Assembly: GCA_027449545.1 (NCBI GenBank)
Contig: DAIDLI010000122.1
Location: 1-64,000 of the forward strand
Source: Acidobacteriaceae bacterium
GTDB lineage: Bacteria > Acidobacteriota > Terriglobia > Terriglobales > Acidobacteriaceae
Length of the DNA: 64,000 nt
Reading direction: 5' to 3'
The notes under the pieces were generated by a model. That model was not told where the DNA came from and did not search any database. It saw nothing but the letters and a program-made list of their open reading frames with translations. Positions 17,690 through 26,780 of this stretch are shown here, piece by piece; position 1 is the stretch's first letter, and each line of letters opens with the position of its first letter. The position numbers and the translations under genes were made by a program.

Positions 17690-19420
17690 CTAGACACGGT
17701 CGTGCCGCAGATAGGGCGGAGAAGGCATGGCGCCATCGTGGATGGGGCCTTCCGGAGTCTCTGGCATGGGCCAGGGCTGCACTCCGACCCGAGTAGCCCA
17801 TGCCTTGTAATCGGCGGCCATCTTCTTGACGCGATCCGCATTCTGGTCGGCGATATCGTGCATCTCCGTGCGGTCCTGTTCCATGTCGTAGAGCTCCCAC
17901 GTATCAGGGAATTTGGAAACCAGTTTCCACTTGCCTTCGCGCACGGCGGAGTTGCCTTCGTGCTCCCAGAAGAGCGAGCGTTCCGGAAGCATTCGGCCCT
18001 GAAAGAGCGGCACAAGGCTCTTGCCTTCCAGCAGCGGAGGCGGAGTGCCGGCTTTGCTGACCTTGGGATACTCGACTCCCGCAGCCTCGAGGCAGGTGGG
18101 CATCACGTCAATTTCATGACCGATGGTATGCGAGATGCCGGTACGCTTGAGGCCCTTGGGCCAGTGCACGATGAACGGCGTGGAGATGCCGCCCTCGTGC
18201 GCGTAGTGCTTGTAGAGGCGGAAGGGCGTGTTGCTCACGTTGCCCCAGGGGATTCCATAGCTGGCGAAGGTGGTGGCGGGGCCGGGCATGATGGAGGGAT
18301 CGTTGCCGGGTACAACCGGTTGTCCTTCTTTGGTGTAATAAGGCATAAAGGCCGGCCGCTGGTGGCCGGGGACCATACGGCCCATCTCTTCGAAATTGCC
18401 GCCATTGTCGGACATGAAGAAGATGAGCGTGTTATCGAGTATTCCCAAGTTGCGGAGCTTGTCGACAATTTTGCCGATGTTCTGGTCGAGGATGTGGATT
18501 TGCGCAGCATAGACCTCCATGCGCCGCTCTTCCCATTCATGGAACGAGGCAAGCTCCCACTGCGGGACGCGGGCATCGCGCGGGGTGATGCCCCACTCCT
18601 CGCGTACCAAGCCCATCTCGAGCTGCTTCTTATGGCGGGCGGCGCGTAGCGCGTCCCAGCCTTGGCTGTAGCGGCCTTTCTGCTGCGCAATGGCCTCTTC
18701 CGGAGCCATGAGCGGCCAGTGTCCCGCGGTGAAGGCAGCGTAGAGGAAAAACGGCTTCTCGCCTTTGGCGGCATCGTCAATAAATTGCACGGCATGATCG
18801 CCTAGGGCATTGGTGAAGTAGTAGTCCTCCGGGAGCTTGGAGACTTCGACCGGATCGTTGTTGCTGGTGAGCGAGGCGGGATCGAAGTAGCTGGCGGCTC
18901 CGTTGATGATTCCGTAATAGCGATCGAAGCCACGCTGCACCGGGAAGTTGTGTATGCCGGCACCGAGCGGTGTAAGGTGCCACTTGCCGGTCATCATAGT
19001 ATGGTAGCCGCCGCCTTTGAGGGCCTCGGCGATGGTGACGCACTTCTGACTGAGATCGCCCGCGTAAGCAGGGTATGGGTAGCGACCGTAGTCGGCGGTC
19101 ATCATGCCCATTCCGGCCTGGTGCGAATACATGCCGGTCATGAGTGCGGCGCGCGAGGGGCAGCAGCGTGGGCTGTTGTGGAAGTCGCTGAAGCGGAGGC
19201 CCCCGTTTGCCAGCGCGTCGAGATGGGGAGTTTCAATTTCCGAGCCGTAACATCCGATGTCGGAGTAGCCCATGTCATCGGCGAGTATGAAGATGATGTT
19301 GGGTCTCTGCTTGCCGGCGCCTTGTTCAGATTGAGCCGGTTCGGCTTGGGCGCGGGAAGCCAACAGTGCCGAAGCACCGGCACAAAAGCTGATCTGCAAA
19401 AATTCTCGGCGTGTCTTCAT
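17690..19420 (-). CDS. Secreted sulfatase (arylsulfatase-like, S1 family)
   Basis: Hydrolyses sulfate esters; 576 residues. ATG 19420 follows AAGGAG. The N-terminus MKTRREFLQISFCAGASALL looks like a Tat-type signal, cleaved near SRAQA. The type I sulfatase signature is Cys86 in C-C-P-S-R, the residue normally converted to formylglycine. Metal ligands appear in ILADDMGYSDIG (Asp48/49) and in FFMSDNGGN further on. The C-terminal domain ends with a typical WELYDMEQDRTEMHD segment. The size fits arylsulfatase A-like enzymes. No formylglycine-generating or anSME maturase gene is in the window, so the enzyme depends on one elsewhere. Confidence 0.9.
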   Translation of the reverse strand: MKTRREFLQISFCAGASALLASRAQAEPAQSEQGAGKQRPNIIFILADDMGYSDIGCYGSEIETPHLDALANGGLRFSDFHNSPRCCPSRAALMTGMYSHQAGMGMMTADYGRYPYPAYAGDLSQKCVTIAEALKGGGYHTMMTGKWHLTPLGAGIHNFPVQRGFDRYYGIINGAASYFDPASLTSNNDPVEVSKLPEDYYFTNALGDHAVQFIDDAAKGEKPFFLYAAFTAGHWPLMAPEEAIAQQKGRYSQGWDALRAARHKKQLEMGLVREEWGITPRDARVPQWELASFHEWEERRMEVYAAQIHILDQNIGKIVDKLRNLGILDNTLIFFMSDNGGNFEEMGRMVPGHQRPAFMPYYTKEGQPVVPGNDPSIMPGPATTFASYGIPWGNVSNTPFRLYKHYAHEGGISTPFIVHWPKGLKRTGISHTIGHEIDVMPTCLEAAGVEYPKVSKAGTPPPLLEGKSLVPLFQGRMLPERSLFWEHEGNSAVREGKWKLVSKFPDTWELYDMEQDRTEMHDIADQNADRVKKMAADYKAWATRVGVQPWPMPETPEGPIHDGAMPSPPYLRHDRV

Positions 19421-19615
19421 GATTCTCCTTGGTAAGGTCGGGGACAAGCATGTAGCGTCACCGCATTGTCGCACGGCGAGGTGAACCCGCGTCTTGTTTC
19501 GGGGGTTTGATTTGCCAGGAATCCTGGCCACCCAGTCAGCGGCAATTCGCTCACAAGAATCGCTCAAAACTTGCGGCCCACTGGAATCTGGATGCGAGAA
19601 TGACGGAGGGTGACC

Positions 19616-20148
19616 TTGCCAGCATTACCGCCTGGCCCTTGGAAGGAATTTCTGCAGGCACTCGATGCGCAACTCGCTGAGACCTGTGTATTGAACTGCT
19701 TTGGTGGTTTTGCGGTCACTTTAGCCTAGGGAATCAGCCGGACCACACAGGATATCGATGTGCTGGATGTTGCGCCGCACAGGATGGCCGGAGAGTTGTT
19801 ATACCTGGCGGGCAAGGGCTCTCCGCTCGCGATCAAACATCAGATCTACATAGACATCGTCGGCATTGCCCAACCCGCCATACGAATATGAGTCGCGGCT
19901 TCAACCACTCTACGAAGGAGCATTCGAGCACTTGGTCATTCGCGTGATGGATCCATACGATGTGGCGCTCGCCAAGCAGAAGCGAGACAGCGACAAAGAT
20001 TTTCAAGACGTTCTTGCACTGCAGAAATGGTTCCCTTCGATCTGGACCTGTTTGAGCGGCGCTACATCTCGGAACTCCGAGACAATACTACTGGGACACC
20101 CGAAGCGAACGATTCTGTGTTTTATCGATGGAAGCAGAGCATACTTGA
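19616..20148 (+). pseudogene. Nucleotidyltransferase-like (DUF6036/AbiEii-type) pseudogene
   Basis: Fragments of one protein lie in successive frames. The first reads GPWKEFLQALDAQL, then NCFGGFAV, an in-frame TAG, then SRTTQDIDVLDV and GKGSPLAIKHQIYIDIVG (19616-19890). The second reads YESRLQPLYEGAFEHLVIRV and DPYDVALAKQKRDSDKDFQD (from about 19872). The third reads VPFDLDLFERRYISELRD (from 20030). The GG...T-x-D-I-D-V core is that of nucleotidyltransferase-fold proteins. One stop and two frameshifts destroy it. Such genes are common cargo of mobile islands, and it lies against the second attachment repeat. Confidence 0.65.
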
Positions 20149-20344
20149 GAATCGCGCCGCCACGCGGGTAGCCAGCTGCAGTCGAATCGCCAGTGCGAAG
20201 CATGCTCCTCCTCATTTCAAGGTCGTCAATTCAACCCAGTTTCAAACCATCCGCAAAACTCCTTGAACTTCCTGCATGTTTCTCGAAACTATTGACGGTA
20301 ACCAACCATGCTCGCTAACCCTTTGTAGATACTGCATTTAAGAA

Positions 20345-20389
<45 letters not shown>

Positions 20390-20398
20390 TTTAGGTCT

Positions 20399-20498
20399 TA
20401 GGCCAACCGGATTTCAACCCAGTTTCAACCCAACGAGGGCGCCCCAGCGGGTGCCCTCTCCGGTTTTCGGGACGCATACCGCACCGATTTCCTTTCCG
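20399..20498 (-). pseudogene. Integrase C-terminal tail remnant at att2
   Basis: The minus strand repeats the last coding bases of the integrase seen at att1 (GKEIGAVCV...). A one-base insertion relative to the left copy gives a different ending frame, and the catalytic block is gone. It is only a scar. Confidence 0.5.
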
Positions 20499-20538
20499 AG
20501 CGCATCGGCAATATCCGCCCCATCTAGGAAGATGCCCC

Positions 20539-20575
20539 GGGCCCTTTGCGCCGATGATGCGAAGGGCCCATTTTT
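20539..20575 (+). terminator. Rho-independent terminator right of att2
   Basis: The stem GGGCCCTTTGC (20539-20549) pairs with GCGAAGGGCCC (20559-20569; one G-T pair), followed by A and TTTTT. No plus-strand gene ends here. It may be the original terminator of the tRNA-Met transcript, displaced from its gene by the island. Confidence 0.6.
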
Positions 20576-20618
20576 ATGCCTTCTCTATAACCCTGCACCG
20601 GAACGGATGGGAGAATGC

Positions 20619-22403
20619 TTAGCGCAGTTCACCAATATAGATGCCGAAAGGAGCCAGGGTGATGTGATCGGGCCTGGTTGGAGGGGAGCCGCCGGGGGAT
20701 TTGAGCAGCGTTTGCAGCGCACCCTTGCCGGCGCCAGAAAGATCGACCGTTTGCGGCGTGGCGGTGAAATTTACGCTGACCAGTACCGCCGGGGCTCCGG
20801 GTGCCTGGCGCTTCCAACTCAGGACCTTGGTGTTGCTGGTATCGAGCATGGTATTCGCGCCGCGCTCCAAGGCGGGGGTTATCTTCTTGAGCCGAATCAA
20901 TGCGCGGTACCAAGCGAGCAGCGAGTCTGGATCGTTCTTCTCGGCCTGTACATTGATGCTGGATGCGCTGGAGGGCACAGGCAGCCAAGGTGTTGCGGTG
21001 CTGAAGCCGGCATTTAGGCCTGCGTTCCATTGCATCGGAGTGCGCTCGCCGTCGCGGCCCTTGTACTTCGGCCAGTTCGCCAGGCCGGTCATGGTGTCCT
21101 TTACATCAGCTTTGGTTTTTGGTGGCGTGGTCTTCATGCCGATCTCGTCGCCGTAGTACATGAGGGATGCTCCCCCGCTCTCGAACAAGATGGTGGCGAG
21201 CACGCGCTGAATGGCCACGTCGTGAATTCCGTCGCCATAGCGCACGTCCATGCGGTCGCGATCGTGGTTATCGAAGACCAGCAGCGGGACGTTGCCATCC
21301 AGTTCCGTTTCTGCCTCGGTGATGCGCTTGCGGAACGCGGATACATCGAGCTTGTTGACGAAGCCCACCTGCTGGTCCATCGGCAGTTGGAATTCGGGCT
21401 TTTGCGAGGTCCCGTACCACTTGAGCAGATCGCTGGTGTTGCGCGAGAAGATTTCTCCGATCAGAACGCGCGTGCCGGGGAATGCTCCGGTGTCGAAGCG
21501 GTCGATATTGGCGCGCATCTGCTGCATGACGGTGTGTACCTGCGGCAGATTGCCTTCTTTCGTGCGTTGCAGCATGGGATGGCCGTGGGAGTCGAGAACC
21601 GGCTTTCCATTCTTATCCAGGAGTGGAGCTTCGTCGGAGTAGGTAGGATCTTCGAACAGGGTTCCGATGGCATCGAACCGGAATCCAGCGACTCCGAGCT
21701 TCAGCCAGTAGGCTGTGATCTCCTTGAACTCCTGCTCGATCGCAGGGTTGTACCAGTTCAGGTCCGGCTGGTGCACTGAGAAGTGATGGTAGTAGTACTG
21801 GCGCGTCGTAGGATCCCACTGCCAGGAGGAGCGGCCGTAGCCGCCCCAATTGTTGGGTGGTCCACCTTGACTGGTGGCAGTCTCGCCTTTGCCGTCGCGC
21901 CACACGTACCAGTCGCGATAGGGATCGGTGCGGGAGGAGCGGGATTGAACGAACCAAGTGTTCTCATCGGAAGTGTGGTTCATCACCATATCCATAATGA
22001 CCCGGATGTTGCGCTTTTTGGCCTCGGCCACCAGATGGTCAAAGTCCGCCAGAGACCCGTACTCGGGGTTGATATCGCGGTAGTCTGCGACGTCGTAGCC
22101 ATAGTCGGCGTTTGGCGACGGATAGACAGGGGTGAGCCAGATCGCACTGACACCGAGCTCCTGCAGGTAGTCGAGATGTTCGGTGATTCCCTTCAGGTCT
22201 CCGATGCCGTCGCCATTGGTGTCCTGAAAGCTGCGCGGGTAGACCTCGTAGATGACGGCGTTCTTCCACCAGTTTGCTTCAGAAGCCGTGGATGCATTGA
22301 ATGGCTTTGTGGCTGGAGCCTGTGCGCAGGCAATGCCGGCGGCGAGGGATAGGACGAATGCGAAGCTGCAGATTGCGGCTGTGCCTTTGGATACGGTGGT
22401 CAT
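20619..22403 (-). CDS. Secreted GH13 alpha-glucosidase / oligo-1,6-glucosidase-like
   Basis: A 594-residue alpha-glucan hydrolase of family GH13. ATG 22403 has GGGAG upstream and opens a signal peptide (about residues 8-27, ending ACAQ), so it acts in the periplasm or outside. The start of the barrel is WWKNAVIYEVYPRSFQDTNG. The four conserved regions are VIMDMVMNHT, GFRFDAIG (Asp nucleophile), VLIGEIFS (Glu acid) and FDNHDRDR (Asp stabiliser; the residues after NHD are unusual). HQPDLNWYNP is typical of alpha-glucosidases rather than amylases. It is the last gene of the minus-strand sugar run, and an upstream GTATAGGCA element is present. Confidence 0.88.
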   Translation of the reverse strand: MTTVSKGTAAICSFAFVLSLAAGIACAQAPATKPFNASTASEANWWKNAVIYEVYPRSFQDTNGDGIGDLKGITEHLDYLQELGVSAIWLTPVYPSPNADYGYDVADYRDINPEYGSLADFDHLVAEAKKRNIRVIMDMVMNHTSDENTWFVQSRSSRTDPYRDWYVWRDGKGETATSQGGPPNNWGGYGRSSWQWDPTTRQYYYHHFSVHQPDLNWYNPAIEQEFKEITAYWLKLGVAGFRFDAIGTLFEDPTYSDEAPLLDKNGKPVLDSHGHPMLQRTKEGNLPQVHTVMQQMRANIDRFDTGAFPGTRVLIGEIFSRNTSDLLKWYGTSQKPEFQLPMDQQVGFVNKLDVSAFRKRITEAETELDGNVPLLVFDNHDRDRMDVRYGDGIHDVAIQRVLATILFESGGASLMYYGDEIGMKTTPPKTKADVKDTMTGLANWPKYKGRDGERTPMQWNAGLNAGFSTATPWLPVPSSASSINVQAEKNDPDSLLAWYRALIRLKKITPALERGANTMLDTSNTKVLSWKRQAPGAPAVLVSVNFTATPQTVDLSGAGKGALQTLLKSPGGSPPTRPDHITLAPFGIYIGELR

Positions 22404-22519
22404 TCCGGGAGTCTCCCTATGTGCAGGAGGCTCCATATCTGATTCATGGATTGGGCACTCCGCTCAGGGCCAAGCTAGCATAGGAATCAGCACTCTGTGC
22501 GCCCCAGCAGTCAGAATGA

Positions 22520-22528
22520 TGCCTATAC
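22520..22528 (-). promoter_or_regulatory. GTATAGGCA element upstream of the GH13 gene
   Basis: GTATAGGCA on the minus strand, 117 bases before the GH13 start and oriented toward it. A TATGCT at 22477-22482 could serve as -10, but no good -35 is spaced from it. This is the weakest promoter of the four sites carrying the element. Confidence 0.45.
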
Positions 22529-22622
22529 CAATCGCAGGTGCTTCGCCCAAGGAGACTGAGATCAGGGAAGAGACGGCTGCCGCGCAGAACGGACTTCAGC
22601 AGGACTCATGGACAAAGCAAGA

Positions 22623-22662
22623 GAGGGCTGTGTGAGTGGCATTCAATCCACAGGCAGCCCTC
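22623..22662 (-). terminator. Terminator hairpin after the TonB-dependent transporter
   Basis: GAGGGCTG (22623-22630) pairs with CAGCCCTC (22655-22662), extended by an inner TGTG/CACA pairing. It lies 12 bases past the stop of the transporter whose gene ends at 22675 and upstream of the GH13 gene. The T-run is weak. Confidence 0.5.
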
Positions 22663-22674
22663 CCTCTTCATGGC

Positions 22675-25600
22675 TTAGAAGCTCAGTCGCAGTGCGAACT
22701 CAATGTTGCGAGGCGGCCCCGCAGTCGCTGTAACAATTCCCGTAACACCAGGAAGACCCGCAGTTGGATTCGGGCCGTTGAATTGGGTTCGATTGAAGAG
22801 GTTGTAAGCCTGAGCCGTGAATTTGACCTTCATATTCTCTCCAATGCCGGTCTCCTTCGATAGGGCCATATCCCAGTTCATGATGCCATCCATCCGAAGC
22901 GTCGAATCCAGTCTGGACTCCGTTCCGAAGGCGGTAGGGGAGGTGGTGGGTGTGAAGCAGGCGGTATTGAACCAGCCATTGAGCGCGCGCGTGTACCGGG
23001 AGCCGCTTACGGTTTTGCGGCAGCCGGGAACGACGTCTGGGCGAATATACGCGCCAGGCGCCCAGATGAACCCATTGCCGGCGCCAAATTGCTGCATAAT
23101 CGGACTGGAAAACTCTACCATCCCGATAGGTGTGCCGCTCCGCAGCGTCGTAAGGCCCTGCAGGTTCCAGCCGCCAATCAGGGTGGAGATGACAGAGTTC
23201 GTGTCGTAGGCAAAAGCCCGGCCCTTGCCCAAGGGGAGTGGCAACACATACGCGAAGGTAAGGTTTTGCGGTATGTCGTAGGCACTCAGGGAGCGCTCTG
23301 CGCGGCCAATATTTGTGTTGTCCTGGACCTGACCGCTAAAGATATTCCCTTGATCCAGAAAGCTTGTGATATTGTCCGTGTTGGATATGAGCTTTGACCA
23401 GGTATATGCCCCAACGATCTGCCCGTCTGACCATAGCCGCTTATTGACCGAAATCTGCAACGAGTTGTAGCTGGAGAAGCCACGCCGCGGATCGTCGGCC
23501 AAGGCGCGGTCGTACTGCGGGAAGGGCTTCAACAAATACCCTGCGGCGACGGTGGGTTGAGACAAGGGCGAGGACGGATTCGTGATGGAACCGAAGAAAG
23601 GATTGGGTACCTGTGCTTGCAAGGCCGGAGATCCTAATCCAAAGTACTTGGTTTCGAGCTGGTTAACGTTCAGGTTGGATGCCGTCGCAAATCCCTGCAT
23701 GAGCAGATGAGTTCCCTTCGATCCCGCATAGGCGACAGTCAACGTGCCATTTCTCCCAATCTGCCGTTCGATGGCGAGGTTCCACTGCTGCTGATATGGA
23801 TAGCTCTCCCCCGGAACCCTCGATACGATGCTCGTGCCGTAGTAGTTTGCCAGGTTTGCCCCTCTGCCCGGGGGCAGGTTGAGGCCCTGCGGGAATGGAT
23901 TTGCGGTTGTGGCGTTGATCTGGTCCGGATTTCCGGTCGACACCTGGAACGAGTTGTAAACACCGGTGACGATGGTGTTAATGGGGGAGAAGTTCGGCCC
24001 ATCTTGCGCCAACGAAAACGGCAGATACGATAATCCGTAGCCCGCCCGAACCACGGTCTGTTCGTTCATGCGGTAGGCGAGGCCAATCCTTGGCGCAAAC
24101 AGCTTCCAGTGCAAATGGTCTTCGCGCTGGGAGGGCCACTGGGGACTTGCGACCAGAGCCAGGACGCCGCGCGCTTGCTGTGTGCTTCCCGTGATCGGCT
24201 GGGTATAAGAGGTTACAGTGCCAACCGTCGTTGTTAGATTCGGTAGGAAGACGGTATCCCGATTCTGAGCCTCAGAGTACATGCCGGGCTGGTCCCAGCG
24301 GAGGCCGAGCGTGGCCGTGAGTCTGTGAGAAACCTGGTAGGTGTCCTCGATAAAAAGTCCATAGTTCGTGAAGTACGCTCGGGAGCCGCCAACGTTCCCG
24401 AGATTGCTGCTCGCCGGGATTCCCAGCAGATTCGAAGCGAGGGCAGCGCCAGAGGCGGTAGGGGCAGATGGGCTTGCAGTTGCTTGATTGTCGTAGATCA
24501 GCGTAATGCCGCTCGTATCCGGATCAGAGATCCACTGGACGTGACGGATGTTCGCCCCCATCTTGATCTGATGTTTGCCGAGAGTCTTGATGATGCTTCC
24601 CGAGAGGGCGAGAATATTCTGGTGCCAGTACAACTGCGATCCGATGCCATTCGAAGCGGTGAGGGCGGTGGAAGGGAATCCGGTTGTTCCATTGAAGGTG
24701 GTCGACGGAATCGAGCCCGCACCGGTGGTCGCGGTCGCGGTCATTTGGCTTGGCAGATGGCTGTAGGCGGCTCCATACTTGCCCAGGTCGATGTTGGTGC
24801 TGTCGGGTGCTTCGTTCTGGAATATTCGAAGATAAGAGGCGCGAACGTCGGCCAGCGCGGTAGGGGTGATGGTGTAGCTGTTGCCCAGCACAGCTTCCTG
24901 ACTGTAAAGTCCTGTTGCTCCCTGTCCCTGGGTGTGTGTGCCCCATGCGTCGTAGGGGGTGCTGATGACCTTTGAGTACAAGTAGCGCGCAAAGAGCATA
25001 TCTTTGCTGCCGAAATTCTGATCGACGCGCCCGTCGTAAAGATCCTGAACGCCACCGGTCTTGAAGTGCGTGATGAAGTTGTTGATCAATCCCGGCTGGT
25101 TGGGAACAGGGAAGGTGTCCTTCAGGATAGTGAGCGCACTCGTGTCAAGCTGCGACGCACAAATTACATTCAGTTGCCCGTTGCAACTGAACTGCGGGTT
25201 TCCCGGCTGGCTGTGATCGTAAATTGGCGGGAGGCCAGTGGCAGAAAAGTCACCTGAAAGCTGAGCCGAAGTTGGGACGGTGGTTGTAGAGAGGACGGCG
25301 CTATGGGTGCGCGTGCCTTCATAGCCGAAGAAGAAGAATGTCTTATTGCGCCGGATGGGCCCTCCGACATTGAACCCGAACTGATTTTGAATGAGCGGAG
25401 AACGGGCGAGGCCAGCGTGATTGGAAAAGAAATCATTTGCATTCAGGACGGTATTTCGCAAATAGTCATAGGCGGATCCATGGAATTCGTTCGTACCGGA
25501 CTTGGTGGTGGTGTTGATGACTCCGCCTGCATAGTTGCCATATTCGGCGCTCACATTATTTGTGGCGACGCGAAACTCCTGCACGAAATCCTGGGAGACG

Positions 25601-26379
25601 ATGATACCGTTGACGTTGTTTGCGGGACCATTCGACGAGACCCCGTCAACGAAGAAGGCACTCTGGTTGCCAAATGCGCCACCTATAAAGTAATTGCCAA
25701 AGGCGATCGAGTTGGTTCTTGCTCCACCGGCCTGATCACCAGACGCAGTGCCATAGGTAGAGCCGCCAGCGCTCACGCCAGGAACCAGGGTCATCAGATT
25801 GTTCACCGTGCGGCCGCTGACCGGAATATTGGCGACTGTCTGCTGAGCAACTACAGACCCCAGCGAGGTGCTGTCCGTTTGCAGGGTGATGGCGTCGGCT
25901 CGCACTTCGACGGTTTCGGATACATTGCCCACCTCGAGGGTTGCGTCAACGCGCGAAGCAACATCGACGAGGACATTGACGTTATCCGCGATGAATCGCT
26001 TGAATCCGCTCTGTTCAATGTCGACCCGGTATCGCCCGGGAAGGACGTTGGCAAACAGGTAGTTGCCGTCGGCGGTGGTCTGGAGTGTGCGTACCTCATT
26101 CGTGCCGAGATTCGTTAATGTGACATGAGCTCCGACAACAGAGCCTCCGGTGGGGTCAGCGACAAAGCCGACTACAGACCCAAACCGGACTTGTGCTTCC
26201 AAGGGCGTTGAGCTTCCAACAAAGACATAGAGTAGGAGAAGGGCTGCAATGACAGGGCAGGTCATGGCGCGGATGGTGCGCTGCCGGCCTTGCGTGAGTG
26301 GGCGAGAAGGTTGTGACTTCGGAAAATCGAGTTTGTATTCGGAAGTATGCGTCGTGAGCTTCCACAGAGGCGAGTACAT
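22675..26379 (-). CDS. TonB-dependent transporter, Oar-like
   Basis: Outer-membrane transporter of 1234 residues. AGGAGG lies nine bases before ATG 26379. A long N-terminal stretch with the hydrophobic run CPVIAALLLLYVFVG (about 41-55) gives the signal peptide. The regulatory-like Ig domain (FGSVVGFVADPTGGSVVGA, about 65-145), plug (VDGVSSNGPANNV, TTKSGTNEFHG) and barrel ending LRLSF follow. Close blocks (YLRNTVLNANDFF, GWFNTACF, NWDMALSKET) show that it is a paralogue of the transporter at 50565. It has its own promoter with the GTATAGGCA element. Confidence 0.9.
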   Translation of the reverse strand: MYSPLWKLTTHTSEYKLDFPKSQPSRPLTQGRQRTIRAMTCPVIAALLLLYVFVGSSTPLEAQVRFGSVVGFVADPTGGSVVGAHVTLTNLGTNEVRTLQTTADGNYLFANVLPGRYRVDIEQSGFKRFIADNVNVLVDVASRVDATLEVGNVSETVEVRADAITLQTDSTSLGSVVAQQTVANIPVSGRTVNNLMTLVPGVSAGGSTYGTASGDQAGGARTNSIAFGNYFIGGAFGNQSAFFVDGVSSNGPANNVNGIIVSQDFVQEFRVATNNVSAEYGNYAGGVINTTTKSGTNEFHGSAYDYLRNTVLNANDFFSNHAGLARSPLIQNQFGFNVGGPIRRNKTFFFFGYEGTRTHSAVLSTTTVPTSAQLSGDFSATGLPPIYDHSQPGNPQFSCNGQLNVICASQLDTSALTILKDTFPVPNQPGLINNFITHFKTGGVQDLYDGRVDQNFGSKDMLFARYLYSKVISTPYDAWGTHTQGQGATGLYSQEAVLGNSYTITPTALADVRASYLRIFQNEAPDSTNIDLGKYGAAYSHLPSQMTATATTGAGSIPSTTFNGTTGFPSTALTASNGIGSQLYWHQNILALSGSIIKTLGKHQIKMGANIRHVQWISDPDTSGITLIYDNQATASPSAPTASGAALASNLLGIPASSNLGNVGGSRAYFTNYGLFIEDTYQVSHRLTATLGLRWDQPGMYSEAQNRDTVFLPNLTTTVGTVTSYTQPITGSTQQARGVLALVASPQWPSQREDHLHWKLFAPRIGLAYRMNEQTVVRAGYGLSYLPFSLAQDGPNFSPINTIVTGVYNSFQVSTGNPDQINATTANPFPQGLNLPPGRGANLANYYGTSIVSRVPGESYPYQQQWNLAIERQIGRNGTLTVAYAGSKGTHLLMQGFATASNLNVNQLETKYFGLGSPALQAQVPNPFFGSITNPSSPLSQPTVAAGYLLKPFPQYDRALADDPRRGFSSYNSLQISVNKRLWSDGQIVGAYTWSKLISNTDNITSFLDQGNIFSGQVQDNTNIGRAERSLSAYDIPQNLTFAYVLPLPLGKGRAFAYDTNSVISTLIGGWNLQGLTTLRSGTPIGMVEFSSPIMQQFGAGNGFIWAPGAYIRPDVVPGCRKTVSGSRYTRALNGWFNTACFTPTTSPTAFGTESRLDSTLRMDGIMNWDMALSKETGIGENMKVKFTAQAYNLFNRTQFNGPNPTAGLPGVTGIVTATAGPPRNIEFALRLSF

Positions 26380-26516
26380 CTCCTTAATCCTCCTAACGTG
26401 CAGGGCGGCAATCCGGAGCAGTTCCTCTGTGCGAGGGCAATTCAGACGTGCCGCCCATTAGGGACCCGGAGCAAGTGTCGGACGAGTCCAGCCGGTAATG
26501 GGCATCTTGGGGTTCA

Positions 26517-26582
26517 CTTGTAGGCCTTTCCTGATTGCTTGTCAACAAATCGTGACGCAAACTGTCACAAAGTTGCCTATAC
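26517..26582 (-). promoter_or_regulatory. Promoter with GTATAGGCA element for the TonB-dependent transporter
   Basis: On the minus strand: GTATAGGCA (26574-26582), 28 bases, TTGACA (26540-26545), 17 bases, TACAAG (26517-26522). The -35 is perfect and the spacing optimal. The -10 matches the consensus at four of six bases. The transporter start is about 140 bases further on, leaving a moderate leader. Confidence 0.6.
26552..26568. promoter_or_regulatory. GTGAC-N7-GTCAC inverted repeat just upstream of the -35
   Basis: Perfect 5-base arms with a 7-base spacer, lying between the GTATAGGCA element and TTGACA of the transporter promoter. The size and symmetry fit a dimeric regulator site. The spacing (N7) differs from the CRP consensus. 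Confidence 0.4.
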
Positions 26583-26701
26583 ATAGATAGTTGCTTGGAA
26601 GTGGGTCATCCGCCTCATGTGACGGCAAGCACCTTTTGATGCGGGATGGCCATTCCATTTTGGAACAAAGCGACCGGAGGTGCCTTGGAGGGAGGGGCGG
26701 C

Positions 26702-26729
26702 ATCCGTAAGGGAAAGCTGTCTTACGGAT
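26702..26729 (-). terminator. Hairpin after the second TonB-dependent transporter
   Basis: ATCCGTAAG (26702-26710) pairs perfectly with CTTACGGAT (26721-26729) around a 10-base loop, 52 bases beyond the stop at 26781. There is no T-run on the minus strand, so termination is likely but not certain. Confidence 0.45.
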
Positions 26730-26780
26730 ACAGGAAATGGCAGGATGAGCGGAGATTCGGCTCTCGATGGTGCGGGAGCA

